The position numbers and the translations under genes are program-made. Positions 13,912 through 21,996 of a stretch of 36,763 nt of DNA are shown one piece after another (the stretch's first letter is position 1; each line of letters starts with the position of its first letter). The notes below the pieces were generated by a model. It was given only the letters and a program-made list of their open reading frames with translations. It ran no database searches and was not told the origin of the DNA. The stretch comes from a virus. The DNA lies in IMG/VR virus record IMGVR_UViG_3300036466_000345, positions 1-36,763 of that record. One strand, 5' to 3'.

Positions 13912-13940
13912 GCGGCAATGGCCTGCAAAAGGAGACCGCC

Positions 13941-14633
13941 ATGTCCGACATCCCGGAAGAAACGTATATCCCGCCAGAAGACAACAACGACGAAGCCACC
14001 GGCATCCCTGAGGATCTGCGCGTTACGCGCCGGCGCAAGTACACCATGAGCGATGCCGCTCTTGAGCAGCGCCGCCAGGCAGCACAGCAGCCAAAACCAG
14101 GTATGCAGGGCGTGCGCAATAACTACAAGCACGGCCTTTATGCCAAGGATTTTGCCAACCGGTTAAAACCGTGCAAGTCCAGCTGCCCGAATTATCCATG
14201 TTCCATGGTCAATGACGGCATGACCGCCCCTGGTGGCGATTGCCTCGACAAATCGGAGCTGATGCAGTTTTTCCGCGCCGTGCATTCCGCGATCAGCACC
14301 CAAACCACCGACGACTTCAACGGCTACAGCGCCCTGCTTATCGCCAACAGTATGAAGATCCTGCAGGACATGCAGGAATCCATCCTCCAGGACGGCACCA
14401 TACTCAAGCGCGAGAAGATGACCAAACAAGGCCTGCAGATTGAATATGTGATGCATCCGGCGCTTCAGGCCCTGCCGAAGCTCATCGCCGATCTCGGCAT
14501 GCATCCGAACGAATTCATGATCACGCCCAAGGCCATCGCCAAGCAAGAAGGCGAGGAAGAGGGCCTGAAGTCCCTCGCCGATCTGATGAGCGGCGTGGCT
14601 CGCAAAACGAAACCGCAGGAAGGCAAAGGATGA
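13941..14633 (+). CDS. Terminase small subunit-like protein, 230 aa
   Basis: Directly precedes and overlaps the large terminase gene by four bases, the normal position of the small, DNA-recognising subunit. The N terminus is charged with an RRRKYTMSDAALEQRRQAA basic stretch; NNYKHGLYAK and a four-cysteine segment (KPCKSSCPNYPC ... GDCLD, about 74-98) follow, then helices. Small terminases bind pac/cos sequences and regulate the large subunit. Assignment rests mainly on context plus the general pattern. ATG 13941 has GGAGA upstream. Confidence 0.65.
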   Translation: MSDIPEETYIPPEDNNDEATGIPEDLRVTRRRKYTMSDAALEQRRQAAQQPKPGMQGVRNNYKHGLYAKDFANRLKPCKSSCPNYPCSMVNDGMTAPGGDCLDKSELMQFFRAVHSAISTQTTDDFNGYSALLIANSMKILQDMQESILQDGTILKREKMTKQGLQIEYVMHPALQALPKLIADLGMHPNEFMITPKAIAKQEGEEEGLKSLADLMSGVARKTKPQEGKG

Positions 14634-16438
14634 CATCGGCCGCGGTGCGCGCAGTGCGCCCTTCGCATGATATCCAGGAGCCGATCGCCCTGGACGATCT
14701 GAAAAAAGGCATCCTTGTGCCGCGCGAGGACTTCGAAGCCTGGATGCAAAAGTGGGACTGGACCTATCACCAGCTTGCCCGCGGCGAGATGCCTCTCGGC
14801 TTTGAATCGCTCGATGAATTCCAGCTTGCCTGCATCTGTGCCGATGCCGTGTTGTGGGCCGCCGCCTTTTTGCGAGAGCCGGACAACCCAGACCGTCCCT
14901 ACAGCCTGTGGGATTATCAGCAGGAATCGGTACGCTACCCAGGCAATACCCTGCACGAGTGCGGCGCCGAGGTCGGCAAGACGCGCGAGATCCTCGTCTA
15001 TCTGATGTGGAAAGCCTTTACCGAATACCGCGGCAGTGCCCTGGTCGGCGCTCCGCAATTCGTCCACCTGATGGAGATCATCGACGCGATCGAGGAGCAA
15101 CTCGATTTCAACCCCGATCTAAAATCCAGCCTGCGCGAGCATCGCAAACACCCGCACCACAGCATGAAGTTCGGCAGCGGATTCAAGATCGATTTTCGCC
15201 CGGCAGGGTTTGACGGCACTGCATTTCGCGGCGTCCACGTGCGCACCGCCTGCATCATGGACGAGATTCCCAAAGCCAAGAACCCGGATATCTTCAAGGA
15301 ATTCTGGCGCGCCGGCAAGCCAGACTGCGCCTACAAGCTTTACGGAACACCCGACGGCGATCGCTCCTGCGAAGCCTATCGCCTGAGCCAAAAGGCCGAC
15401 GGCAAACTCGAAGAGGACAGCGATGATTTCACGAAAAGCCTTTCCTTTCGCAAATTCAAGTGGGCAAAAACCCTTATGCCGCATCCTTTCTGGAGCGAGC
15501 AAAGGCGGCGTTTCTACATCGACCAGTACGGTGGCGAAGATTCTCCAGGGTACCAGCAAAACGTCCTCGGGAACTGGGGCGATCCGGAAAATTCTGTCTT
15601 CCCCTGGCACCAGTTCTCAAAACTCCTGAAGGACCTGCCCGCCTACCGGGCGTTAAAGATCCTGGTCGATGACTCCCAGGGCGAAGTCACCATGTTTGCC
15701 GCCGAGTACCGGCCCGGACCGCCAGCCGAGGACGGCCAGCGCGGCGGATACGAAGAGACCATCCTCTTCGATCGGCGTCTGCCCAAGAGCAAGTTCGACA
15801 TTCGCACCGAGATCAAGAGCCTTTTCACCGGAGCCCCGGCGCTCTGGTACGGCGGCGCCGACCTCGGCTTCAGCAAGGACCCGACCGAGATCCTGATCAA
15901 ACTGAAATTCGGCAAGATCCACCGCACCATTGCGCGGGTCCAGCTCAAGGGCGTCAGCTACGATCAGCAGGCCGAGGCCATCGACGCCCTCGACGATGTC
16001 TTTGACGGCGGCAAGATGACCATGGGATGGGGCCTCGACTTCGGCAACGCCGGCAGCGCCGTGTGTCACATCCTGCAAAATCAGGAGCAATACGCCACCA
16101 AGGGATACGAAGACCGCCTCAGCGGTTATCAGTTCGGAGCCACTTACGAAGCCGTCAACGAAGACGGCGAGGTGCTGCTGGATCCCCATACGCAAAAACC
16201 CGTCAAGCTGACCGGTAAAGAGCTGGCCACAGACCTGTTGGTGACCAAGATGCAACGCCAGGAGCTCGAGTATCCGAACGACCCCGACATCATGCTCTAT
16301 TACCCGAACCACACCTACCGCGAAGGCACCCGCCACCGGATCTTTAAAAAAGAAGACGATCACCTCATCGACGCCGACAGGGTATTGACCCTGCGCATCA
16401 TTCTGCCGGGCGACGGCACGGAGGATATTTTTGCATGA
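14630..16438 (+). CDS. terL: Terminase large subunit, 602 aa
   Basis: DNA-packaging motor ATPase and nuclease. The ATPase half has a Walker A variant CGAEVGKT (residues about 111-118) and Walker B CIMDE (about 207-211), followed by a YGTPDGD coupling-type motif. The C-terminal half carries acidic residues expected of the RNase H-like nuclease: GGADLGFSKDPTE (about 404) and GWGLDFGNAG (about 465). Length and domain order are normal for TerL. The ATG overlaps the small-subunit stop and its own stop overlaps the portal start, giving tight late-operon coupling. Confidence 0.85.
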   Translation: MTSAAVRAVRPSHDIQEPIALDDLKKGILVPREDFEAWMQKWDWTYHQLARGEMPLGFESLDEFQLACICADAVLWAAAFLREPDNPDRPYSLWDYQQESVRYPGNTLHECGAEVGKTREILVYLMWKAFTEYRGSALVGAPQFVHLMEIIDAIEEQLDFNPDLKSSLREHRKHPHHSMKFGSGFKIDFRPAGFDGTAFRGVHVRTACIMDEIPKAKNPDIFKEFWRAGKPDCAYKLYGTPDGDRSCEAYRLSQKADGKLEEDSDDFTKSLSFRKFKWAKTLMPHPFWSEQRRRFYIDQYGGEDSPGYQQNVLGNWGDPENSVFPWHQFSKLLKDLPAYRALKILVDDSQGEVTMFAAEYRPGPPAEDGQRGGYEETILFDRRLPKSKFDIRTEIKSLFTGAPALWYGGADLGFSKDPTEILIKLKFGKIHRTIARVQLKGVSYDQQAEAIDALDDVFDGGKMTMGWGLDFGNAGSAVCHILQNQEQYATKGYEDRLSGYQFGATYEAVNEDGEVLLDPHTQKPVKLTGKELATDLLVTKMQRQELEYPNDPDIMLYYPNHTYREGTRHRIFKKEDDHLIDADRVLTLRIILPGDGTEDIFA

Positions 16439-18510
16439 ACATGAAAGAGATTTTCCGTAAATACATGCCGTTCGGGAGCGTTTTTACCAAAGCCCCCAAC
16501 GAGCCGCGCCGAACCGGCGGGTACCAGCTCCGGCCCAACGACGGGCAAGGACCGTTTACACCGTACTTTCGCAACTTCGTCCCACGTAAAGTCGAAGCAA
16601 GCTTTTATGAATTCCTGCGTGAAGCCATCCCGATTATGGATGCCGCCATCGGCCGACTGGTCTCACTTGATGGGCATATTGTCGTCAAGGGCTACAAAGA
16701 CAGTCTGGTCGATGAGATACAGGAATGGATCGATCACGTCCCGGTCAACGACATCCAGCGCGGCCTGCAGGCCTACCATCAGAGCCTGACCAACGAGGCC
16801 TTTGAGCAGGGTTTCGGCCTGGGCGAATTCGTCCCCGACAAAAAGCGCCGCGACATCATCGGACTGCGGGTGGCCGACAGCAAGTTCATCAAGTTCAAAC
16901 GCCGCCGCGCCGGCGGCATCGATATCTTTCAAAAGGCCGATGACGATCTGCAGTACACCATGCTCAACCCGTCAAGCCTGATGTATTTCAGCATCGATGC
17001 GGAAAACCAGAACCCCTACGGCACGCCTTTGTTCCGATCCTGCGAGTTCGTCGCGCAGATCCTGGCCACCATGCACAACAGCCTGCTCAACGTCTGGGAG
17101 CGGTTCGGGGACCCGTCGTTCTCCATCATCTACAAGACCAGCAAACGCGACGGCGCCGACCACGCCACCCGCCGCAACCAGATCGAGACGGAATTCAACA
17201 CCGCGATCCGCGCCAAGCGCGAAGGCAAATCAGCCGATTTTGTCCGGGCCATCGACAAAGACAGCGACATTTCAATCGATATTATCGGCTCCGATGGACA
17301 GGAGCTTCAGCTCGAGATACCTGCCCGTCACGTGCTTGAGCAGATCGTCAGTAAAACCGGTTTGCCGCCCTGGATGCTCGGGCTGCACTGGTCGACCACC
17401 GAGCGCCTGAGCAATGCCGAGGCCGAAATGCTCCTGGCCGATGTCGCCACCCGGCAAAAGGCCAAAATGCCACAATTCGAAAAGCTGGTAAAAACCATGC
17501 TGCTGCTGCGTGGCCGCACCTGGAAAAAAGGCGACTGGTGGCTCGAGTGGGGGCAGGTCAACCTGCACGACGTCGTGCAGCAGGCCCAGGCGCGCTTCCT
17601 CAATGCCCAGGCCGATATGTACTACCTGCAAAACGCCGAGGCAGCCGGGATCACCATCGATATCAACGACCTGGCCATCGGCAAAAAATCAGCCTTAAGC
17701 ATCGAAGGGAAAAAGCTGCTGCAGGCCCACCAAAAAAGCCTGAAACATAGCGGATCAAAAGAAACCCGCCAGGAACCATGGCCCGAGGTCGACGAACAAG
17801 AGGATAAATACACCAAGCGCCTGCAGCAAGACTGGGAAGCCCTGTTGTGGTGGGTCAAAGGCATCCTCGGTTTCGGTGTGCCCAAGCAGGCCAAAGCCCC
17901 GGAGGATCCCGACGTCTTTACCTTTTCACCGGAGCAACGCGCCAAGGTCATGGCTGCCATGCGCGATTTCATCGGCATCTATAAGCCCGACGATCCCGAC
18001 AGCCCACTGCGCTGGTACTACGGCCAGGCCTACAGCGCCGGACTGATCCGCGCCGCCCAGCTGATCAGCCAGGATCGGCCGATCCTCGATATCATCAAAA
18101 ACAAAGAGGTATTCGACACCCTTTGCGAGCAGGGTTTCGATCTGGTTAAAAACAACGCCACCAAATCTATCGTCAACAGGATCCTGCCAGAGATGGAGGC
18201 CTACGTGATCACCGGCAGCAACCCCAACGAGGTGGCCCGGCGGCTTGAAAAACTGTTCGGCGATAAAAACAGCGATTGGGAGCGCCTGGCCCGATCTGAA
18301 ATGATCATGGCCGCCGAGCAAGCCAAGATCGACGAGTGGCGCGCGTGGGATGTCGAGCGGGTAGATTACGCCCCGGCACCCGATGCCTGCGATCTGTGCC
18401 AGGCCCTGCGCGGCGAATACGCCATCGACGAAGTACCCAAACCGGTGCGCGACACCCACCCTTATTGCCGCTGCAGCGTGCGGCCGGCAAAAGACGAGCT
18501 CGATACTTGA
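16435..18510 (+). CDS. Portal protein fused to MuF minor-head domain, 691 aa
   Basis: Residues about 1-430 are portal-like: GRLVSLDGHI, a GLGEFV segment, long helices, and a C-terminal WWLEWGQVN region, comparable with Mu gp29/DUF935-type portals. Residues about 560-691 look like the phage Mu F / SPP1 gp7 head-morphogenesis domain: LARSEMIMAAEQAKIDEW, then CDLCQALRGE (about 651) and HPYCRCSVRP (about 675). In Mu and SPP1 these are separate genes, so a natural fusion is suggested. It lies directly after terL with a four-base overlap and is followed by a strong terminator. Confidence 0.8.
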   Translation: MNMKEIFRKYMPFGSVFTKAPNEPRRTGGYQLRPNDGQGPFTPYFRNFVPRKVEASFYEFLREAIPIMDAAIGRLVSLDGHIVVKGYKDSLVDEIQEWIDHVPVNDIQRGLQAYHQSLTNEAFEQGFGLGEFVPDKKRRDIIGLRVADSKFIKFKRRRAGGIDIFQKADDDLQYTMLNPSSLMYFSIDAENQNPYGTPLFRSCEFVAQILATMHNSLLNVWERFGDPSFSIIYKTSKRDGADHATRRNQIETEFNTAIRAKREGKSADFVRAIDKDSDISIDIIGSDGQELQLEIPARHVLEQIVSKTGLPPWMLGLHWSTTERLSNAEAEMLLADVATRQKAKMPQFEKLVKTMLLLRGRTWKKGDWWLEWGQVNLHDVVQQAQARFLNAQADMYYLQNAEAAGITIDINDLAIGKKSALSIEGKKLLQAHQKSLKHSGSKETRQEPWPEVDEQEDKYTKRLQQDWEALLWWVKGILGFGVPKQAKAPEDPDVFTFSPEQRAKVMAAMRDFIGIYKPDDPDSPLRWYYGQAYSAGLIRAAQLISQDRPILDIIKNKEVFDTLCEQGFDLVKNNATKSIVNRILPEMEAYVITGSNPNEVARRLEKLFGDKNSDWERLARSEMIMAAEQAKIDEWRAWDVERVDYAPAPDACDLCQALRGEYAIDEVPKPVRDTHPYCRCSVRPAKDELDT

Positions 18511-18548
18511 ACAAACATGCACTTGAGTAACAACCATGTTTTACAACT

Positions 18549-18584
18549 TAAAAGGCCGGGGTCAATTGATCCCGGCCTTTTTTG
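18549..18584 (+). terminator. Rho-independent terminator after portal-MuF gene
   Basis: AAAGGCCGGG and CCCGGCCTTT form a long stem with inner GTC/GAT pairing and an AATT loop, followed by TTTT. It closes the first part of the late operon just before the Fic gene. Confidence 0.9.
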
Positions 18585-18672
18585 GGTGGTTATTTCTATT
18601 GTATTGTGCAAAAATATTTGCAAGGTTGTGAACATTTTTGGTATCATTTTAAACAATAACCTTTACAACATA

Positions 18673-18700
18673 TTGATTTGACGTACATATATTTTATATT
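18673..18700 (+). promoter_or_regulatory. Candidate promoter of the Fic gene
   Basis: In a very AT-rich stretch, TTGATT (18673-18678) and TATATT (18695-18700) are spaced by 16 bp and resemble sigma-70 -35 and -10 elements. AAGGGGAT (18714-18720) then serves the TTG start at 18725. An independent promoter would allow expression in the lysogen. Confidence 0.5.
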
Positions 18701-18724
18701 TTTTTTTGCAAAAAGGGGATAATT

Positions 18725-19858
18725 TTGAAAGAAATTATGACACACAAATCGGGCAAATTCGTTTTTTCGAGCGAATATGACAAGCTTGAGATAATCCCAT
18801 TGCTGATCCGTGCAGCCATTACCAACGAAACCATCAGCGATCTGCCCATACTCCCGGCCCTGGCTTCGTCACTCAAGCCAGAACTTTTGGTGAAATCAAT
18901 TCGCGGGACGGTCTCCCTCGAGGGGAACCCATTAACAGAAGATGAGGTCAAGCAAGTCATTGATGAGCCAGACGATCTGGCAGCTTTTGACAAATTCAAA
19001 ACCGAAGTAAGAAATGTTAAAAATGCCTACGATTTTATCAATAAATATCCATATGATGACGGAGTATTTATCCTCACAGAGGACTTTATTTGTCAGGTGC
19101 ATAAAATTGTTACCAAGGGTCTTGATCATGGAAGGCTTACGCCGGGAAAATATAGAAATGAGGTCGTTTGGGTTGGTGACAAAGAACATGGAGGTGTATA
19201 TAAGGCACCAAAATGTCTTGATGATATTAAAATGCTTATGAAGGAATTTATTGAATGGATAAACAGTGATGACATTTTAAGAGAAAATGTATTTATACGT
19301 GCCTTTTTATCTCATTATCACTTTTGCCTAATCCATCCTTTCCTTGACGGCAATGGCAGAACAGCAAGGATCATAGAAGCAGCCATACTAAGAAGCGCAG
19401 ATATTAAGTTTTTACCCAAAATGCTTTCAAACTCATATTATAAGAATACTGATGGGTATTATATAGCCTTTAGAGATTCAGAGAAAAATGGAAAAGATGT
19501 TACTAAGTTTCTTGAATTTTGTTTTAAAATGGCAATTGAAGCACTCGATTCGATAAAACAAAAGGTTATATTTTTTATTCGCGATTTTGCACTAAAAGAT
19601 TTTTACAATCACTTAAGAACTGAAAAGAAAATCAAGGTTAGGCAGTATGACCTTATACGGGTGCTGCTAGAAAATAACATGAGCTTTAACCTCGAAAAGC
19701 TTTTTGAGGATGTCCATTTGTTGATTCTTTATAGAAAGGTATCGAAGGCTACGGCTAGAAGGGACATTAAGGAGCTATTGCAAAAGGGAATAATTATCTC
19801 CACAGATAAAAAGGAATATGTCCTCAATAAAAATATTCTCGATTATATTGACAACTAA
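18725..19858 (+). CDS. fic: Fic-family protein with N-terminal inhibitory motif, 377 aa
   Basis: Fic enzymes usually transfer AMP from ATP to a hydroxyl of a target protein. The canonical motif HPFLDGNGRTAR is present from residue 204, with the catalytic His. An inhibitory helix motif TVSLEGN (about 62-68, matching S/T-x-x-x-E-G/N) lies N-terminal to the core, so this is an auto-inhibited class II type. Residues about 290-377 look like a winged helix. The TTG start at 18725 has AAGGGGAT upstream; ATG 18737 is the alternative. Flanked on both sides by terminators, with its own candidate promoter and much higher AT content than its neighbours, it looks like a horizontally acquired moron gene inserted in the late operon. 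Target unknown. Confidence 0.9.
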   Translation: MKEIMTHKSGKFVFSSEYDKLEIIPLLIRAAITNETISDLPILPALASSLKPELLVKSIRGTVSLEGNPLTEDEVKQVIDEPDDLAAFDKFKTEVRNVKNAYDFINKYPYDDGVFILTEDFICQVHKIVTKGLDHGRLTPGKYRNEVVWVGDKEHGGVYKAPKCLDDIKMLMKEFIEWINSDDILRENVFIRAFLSHYHFCLIHPFLDGNGRTARIIEAAILRSADIKFLPKMLSNSYYKNTDGYYIAFRDSEKNGKDVTKFLEFCFKMAIEALDSIKQKVIFFIRDFALKDFYNHLRTEKKIKVRQYDLIRVLLENNMSFNLEKLFEDVHLLILYRKVSKATARRDIKELLQKGIIISTDKKEYVLNKNILDYIDN

Positions 19859-19874
19859 ACAGCATCTCAAATTA

Positions 19875-19907
19875 TAGCTGGAGTCAAATGACTCCGGCTA
19901 TTTTTTT
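19875..19907 (+). terminator. Rho-independent terminator after fic
   Basis: TAGCTGGAGTC (19875-19885) pairs with GACTCCGGCTA (19890-19900) across an AAAT loop, with one wobble pair, and is followed by TTTTTTT. Confidence 0.9.
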
Positions 19908-20044
19908 AATCACTATTCTCTACCTCCCATCTATTTGCTTTATCCGATCTATCCATCCCATCTATGTCGTATCTGATTATCACCAGATGATAACCAGAAA
20001 CATCTCCTAATAAAGTTTTCAAAAAAACGCCTCCCCCTTTTCTC
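19908..20044. other. Non-coding spacer after fic
   Basis: No convincing gene. Contains a dyad TTATCA-CCAGA-TGATAA (19977-19993) and a pyrimidine-rich stretch with CCCATCTAT twice. It leads into the second late-promoter-like motif. Confidence 0.3.
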
Positions 20045-20085
20045 ACCTCCTTGGCCCAACCATGTTGTGCAAATCGTGTATCACA
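20045..20085 (+). promoter_or_regulatory. Candidate late promoter/activator site, copy 2
   Basis: ACCTCCTTGGCCCAAC (20045-20060), identical to copy 1 at 13871, again preceded by a CTTTTCT-type pyrimidine run and followed at the same offset by CG-x-GTA with TATCAC as a possible -10. It would restart late transcription downstream of the fic terminators. Confidence 0.55.
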
Positions 20086-20112
20086 GAGCAGAACTGAAAA
20101 AGGATGGAACCC

Positions 20113-20517
20113 ATGGCCCGAGCCGGACGCAACACCACCATCGGACGCAGTACCCGCACCGGTAAGAAAAAAGATTTTGCCGGCAGCGGGGCCGAGGGCG
20201 AAAAAGCCGACGGCAAAGCGGAGGATGATATGTCCGAAAAACTGCAGCAGATTACCGACGCCATCAAGACCTTGAACCCTGAGGACTTTACCGGCGGCGG
20301 CAAACCCAAGGTCGAAGCCCTCGAAGCCGCTCTCGGCTTTGACATCAGCGCCCAAGAGCGTGACGACGCCTGGCAGACATATCGGGAGGCCAACGCTCCG
20401 GAAGACAGCACCGACCAGCAAGGCGTCATCGAAGATCCGCCCGCCGCGAAAAAAACCGGCCCCATCACCATCGCCGATGTGGTCAAGCAAAAGCGCGCCA
20501 AGGGGATGAAAATCTGA
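20113..20517 (+). CDS. FluMu (HI1506)-like phage protein, 134 aa
   Basis: The region KPKVEALEAALGFDISAQERDDAW (described here by its key elements: KPKVEAL, LGFDIS, ERDDAW; residues about 70-93) resembles the FluMu N-terminal domain found in Mu-like prophage proteins of the head/protease cluster. The N terminus is basic and low complexity. ATG 20113 is preferred (AAAAAGG upstream), although ATG 20104 is possible. The gene overlaps the protease gene by one base. Function in the family is poorly known; a head-associated role is inferred from position. Confidence 0.55.
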   Translation: MARAGRNTTIGRSTRTGKKKDFAGSGAEGEKADGKAEDDMSEKLQQITDAIKTLNPEDFTGGGKPKVEALEAALGFDISAQERDDAWQTYREANAPEDSTDQQGVIEDPPAAKKTGPITIADVVKQKRAKGMKI

Positions 20518-21602
20518 TGCGCCTTCAGGAATACAACAAGTCTTTCTGCGGGTTCAAGGCGGCTACCGGCGCGGAAGTCACGCCGGAGATGCTGGCCAAG
20601 ATCAACCGCTGGGCACTCAAAGAACTGAGCGCCGACCAGGTCTATGTGCGCAAGTATTTGATCGCACACAACGGCGTCGATCGCGACCGCGAGCGTTTCC
20701 CCGAGGAGATCCTTGACGACTTCGCCCGGACCCTGCCCGGCAAGAGTTTTATCTTTGCCCACGACCGGGGCAGTTATCTGCCCATGGGGCTGTGGTTCGA
20801 CGCCACGACCGCGCAGATCACGCCCGAGCAGTTCAAGGAACTGACCGGCGAAGAGATCCGCCTGCCTGACGGTGTCAACGATGCCAAGGTCGTTTGGGGC
20901 TGGGTTTATGTCCTCAAGACCTCGTCCAGCGAGGATCTGACCGCCAATATCGATGCCGGCGTTTACCGGCATGTCAGCATCGGTTTTATGGCCAAGGGCC
21001 TCGAGGCGGTCAAAGGCGAATACGATCAGATTTTATTTTGGCAGTACCAGGCACCGGGTGAAGCCACCGAGGCCAGCCTGGTGTGGCTCGGCGCGCAGCC
21101 GGGCGCCACGGCCCAGAAGAAGGCCGGCACCAAACCCAAACCCGAGGATGGAGGAAAAGAAGCCATGAAAGTGCTGGTAGCAAAACTCGGCGGCCTGCTG
21201 GGCAAACAGTTTTCGGACGACAGCACCGCCGACACCATTACCGCCGCCGTCAAAGAGGCTCTTGGCGAGAAGATCGCCGAGATCAACACCCTTACGGCCA
21301 AGGTCAACGAGCTGCAGCCCCTCGCCGACGAAGGTAAAGCATTCCGCCAGAGTCTCGTCGATGAATTCGCCCGTATGAAAGCCGCTCTCGGCGAATGCGA
21401 AGAGACCGAAGAGGCCGTCAAAAAATGCAAAAGCTTTGGCGAATCGATGCCCATCGATTACCTGAAAGCCGAGGTCAAACACCTGGAAGACCGCATGATC
21501 GAGAAATTCCCCGACGGCCAGGTAAAAGGCGATATGCGCCGCGACAAATCGGCCGACGGCAACAAGAGCGCGGATGACAACCCCCTGATCCCGAAGGATT
21601 AA
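20517..21602 (+). CDS. Prohead protease fused to scaffold-like region, 361 aa
   Basis: Residues about 40-200 are protease-like: RERFPEEILDDFARTLPGKSFIFAHDRG contains a candidate catalytic His (about 82) and HVSIGF (about 152-157) a candidate Ser, the order seen in phage capsid maturation proteases. From residue about 215 the protein is helical and charged (LTAKVNELQPLADEGKAFRQSL), the shape of a scaffold. Mu-type phages encode similar protease-scaffold fusions. An internal ATG at about 21164 (KEAMKVLVAKLGG) could yield the scaffold alone. It is located between the FluMu-like and decoration genes, as expected for head assembly. Confidence 0.7.
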   Translation: MRLQEYNKSFCGFKAATGAEVTPEMLAKINRWALKELSADQVYVRKYLIAHNGVDRDRERFPEEILDDFARTLPGKSFIFAHDRGSYLPMGLWFDATTAQITPEQFKELTGEEIRLPDGVNDAKVVWGWVYVLKTSSSEDLTANIDAGVYRHVSIGFMAKGLEAVKGEYDQILFWQYQAPGEATEASLVWLGAQPGATAQKKAGTKPKPEDGGKEAMKVLVAKLGGLLGKQFSDDSTADTITAAVKEALGEKIAEINTLTAKVNELQPLADEGKAFRQSLVDEFARMKAALGECEETEEAVKKCKSFGESMPIDYLKAEVKHLEDRMIEKFPDGQVKGDMRRDKSADGNKSADDNPLIPKD

Positions 21603-21627
21603 CTCGCAACCTTAGAGGAGATACGTC

Positions 21628-21981
21628 ATGGCAAAAGCAGTCCCGAGGGATTCGGTCAAAAACCTGCGAACCCTCAAGTATGCCCACTCCGCCGCCGTCG
21701 AGGCCGGTGAGGTGATCGTGGTCAACGGCAACATCCTGGTGGCCGTCAACGATGCCGACGCCGATGCGGAAAACATTTACATCTATCGCGGCCGCAGCGC
21801 TTTCCCCAAGGCCAGCGGCGTCAGTACCGCCATCGCCGCCAATACCAAGGTTTATTGGGATGTCGCCGAAGGCGTGGCCAAAACCGACGATGAAGCCGCC
21901 GCTAACGCGCTGATCGGCGTGACCGTCGAAGCCGCAACCGATGACGACACCGAAGTGCTCGTCATGCAGCAGGAAAATTAA
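21628..21981 (+). CDS. Capsid decoration-like protein (DUF2190 type), 117 aa
   Basis: Sequence pattern of DUF2190/decoration proteins: an early SAAVEAGEVIVVNGNILVAVNDA, followed by AANTKVYWDVAEG and ANALIGVTVEAA strands. All beta, no cysteine, small. Placed between protease/scaffold and major capsid, the usual location of head decoration proteins that stabilise the shell. Strong ribosome site GAGGAG ahead of ATG 21628. Confidence 0.7.
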   Translation: MAKAVPRDSVKNLRTLKYAHSAAVEAGEVIVVNGNILVAVNDADADAENIYIYRGRSAFPKASGVSTAIAANTKVYWDVAEGVAKTDDEAAANALIGVTVEAATDDDTEVLVMQQEN

Positions 21982-21996
21982 GGGAGGTGTTCCGAT

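Noticed and set aside
18725-19858. Fic gene as a Doc-like toxin of a phd-doc pair.
   Set aside because: The product is 377 aa with an internal inhibitory motif, and no antitoxin gene is next to it.
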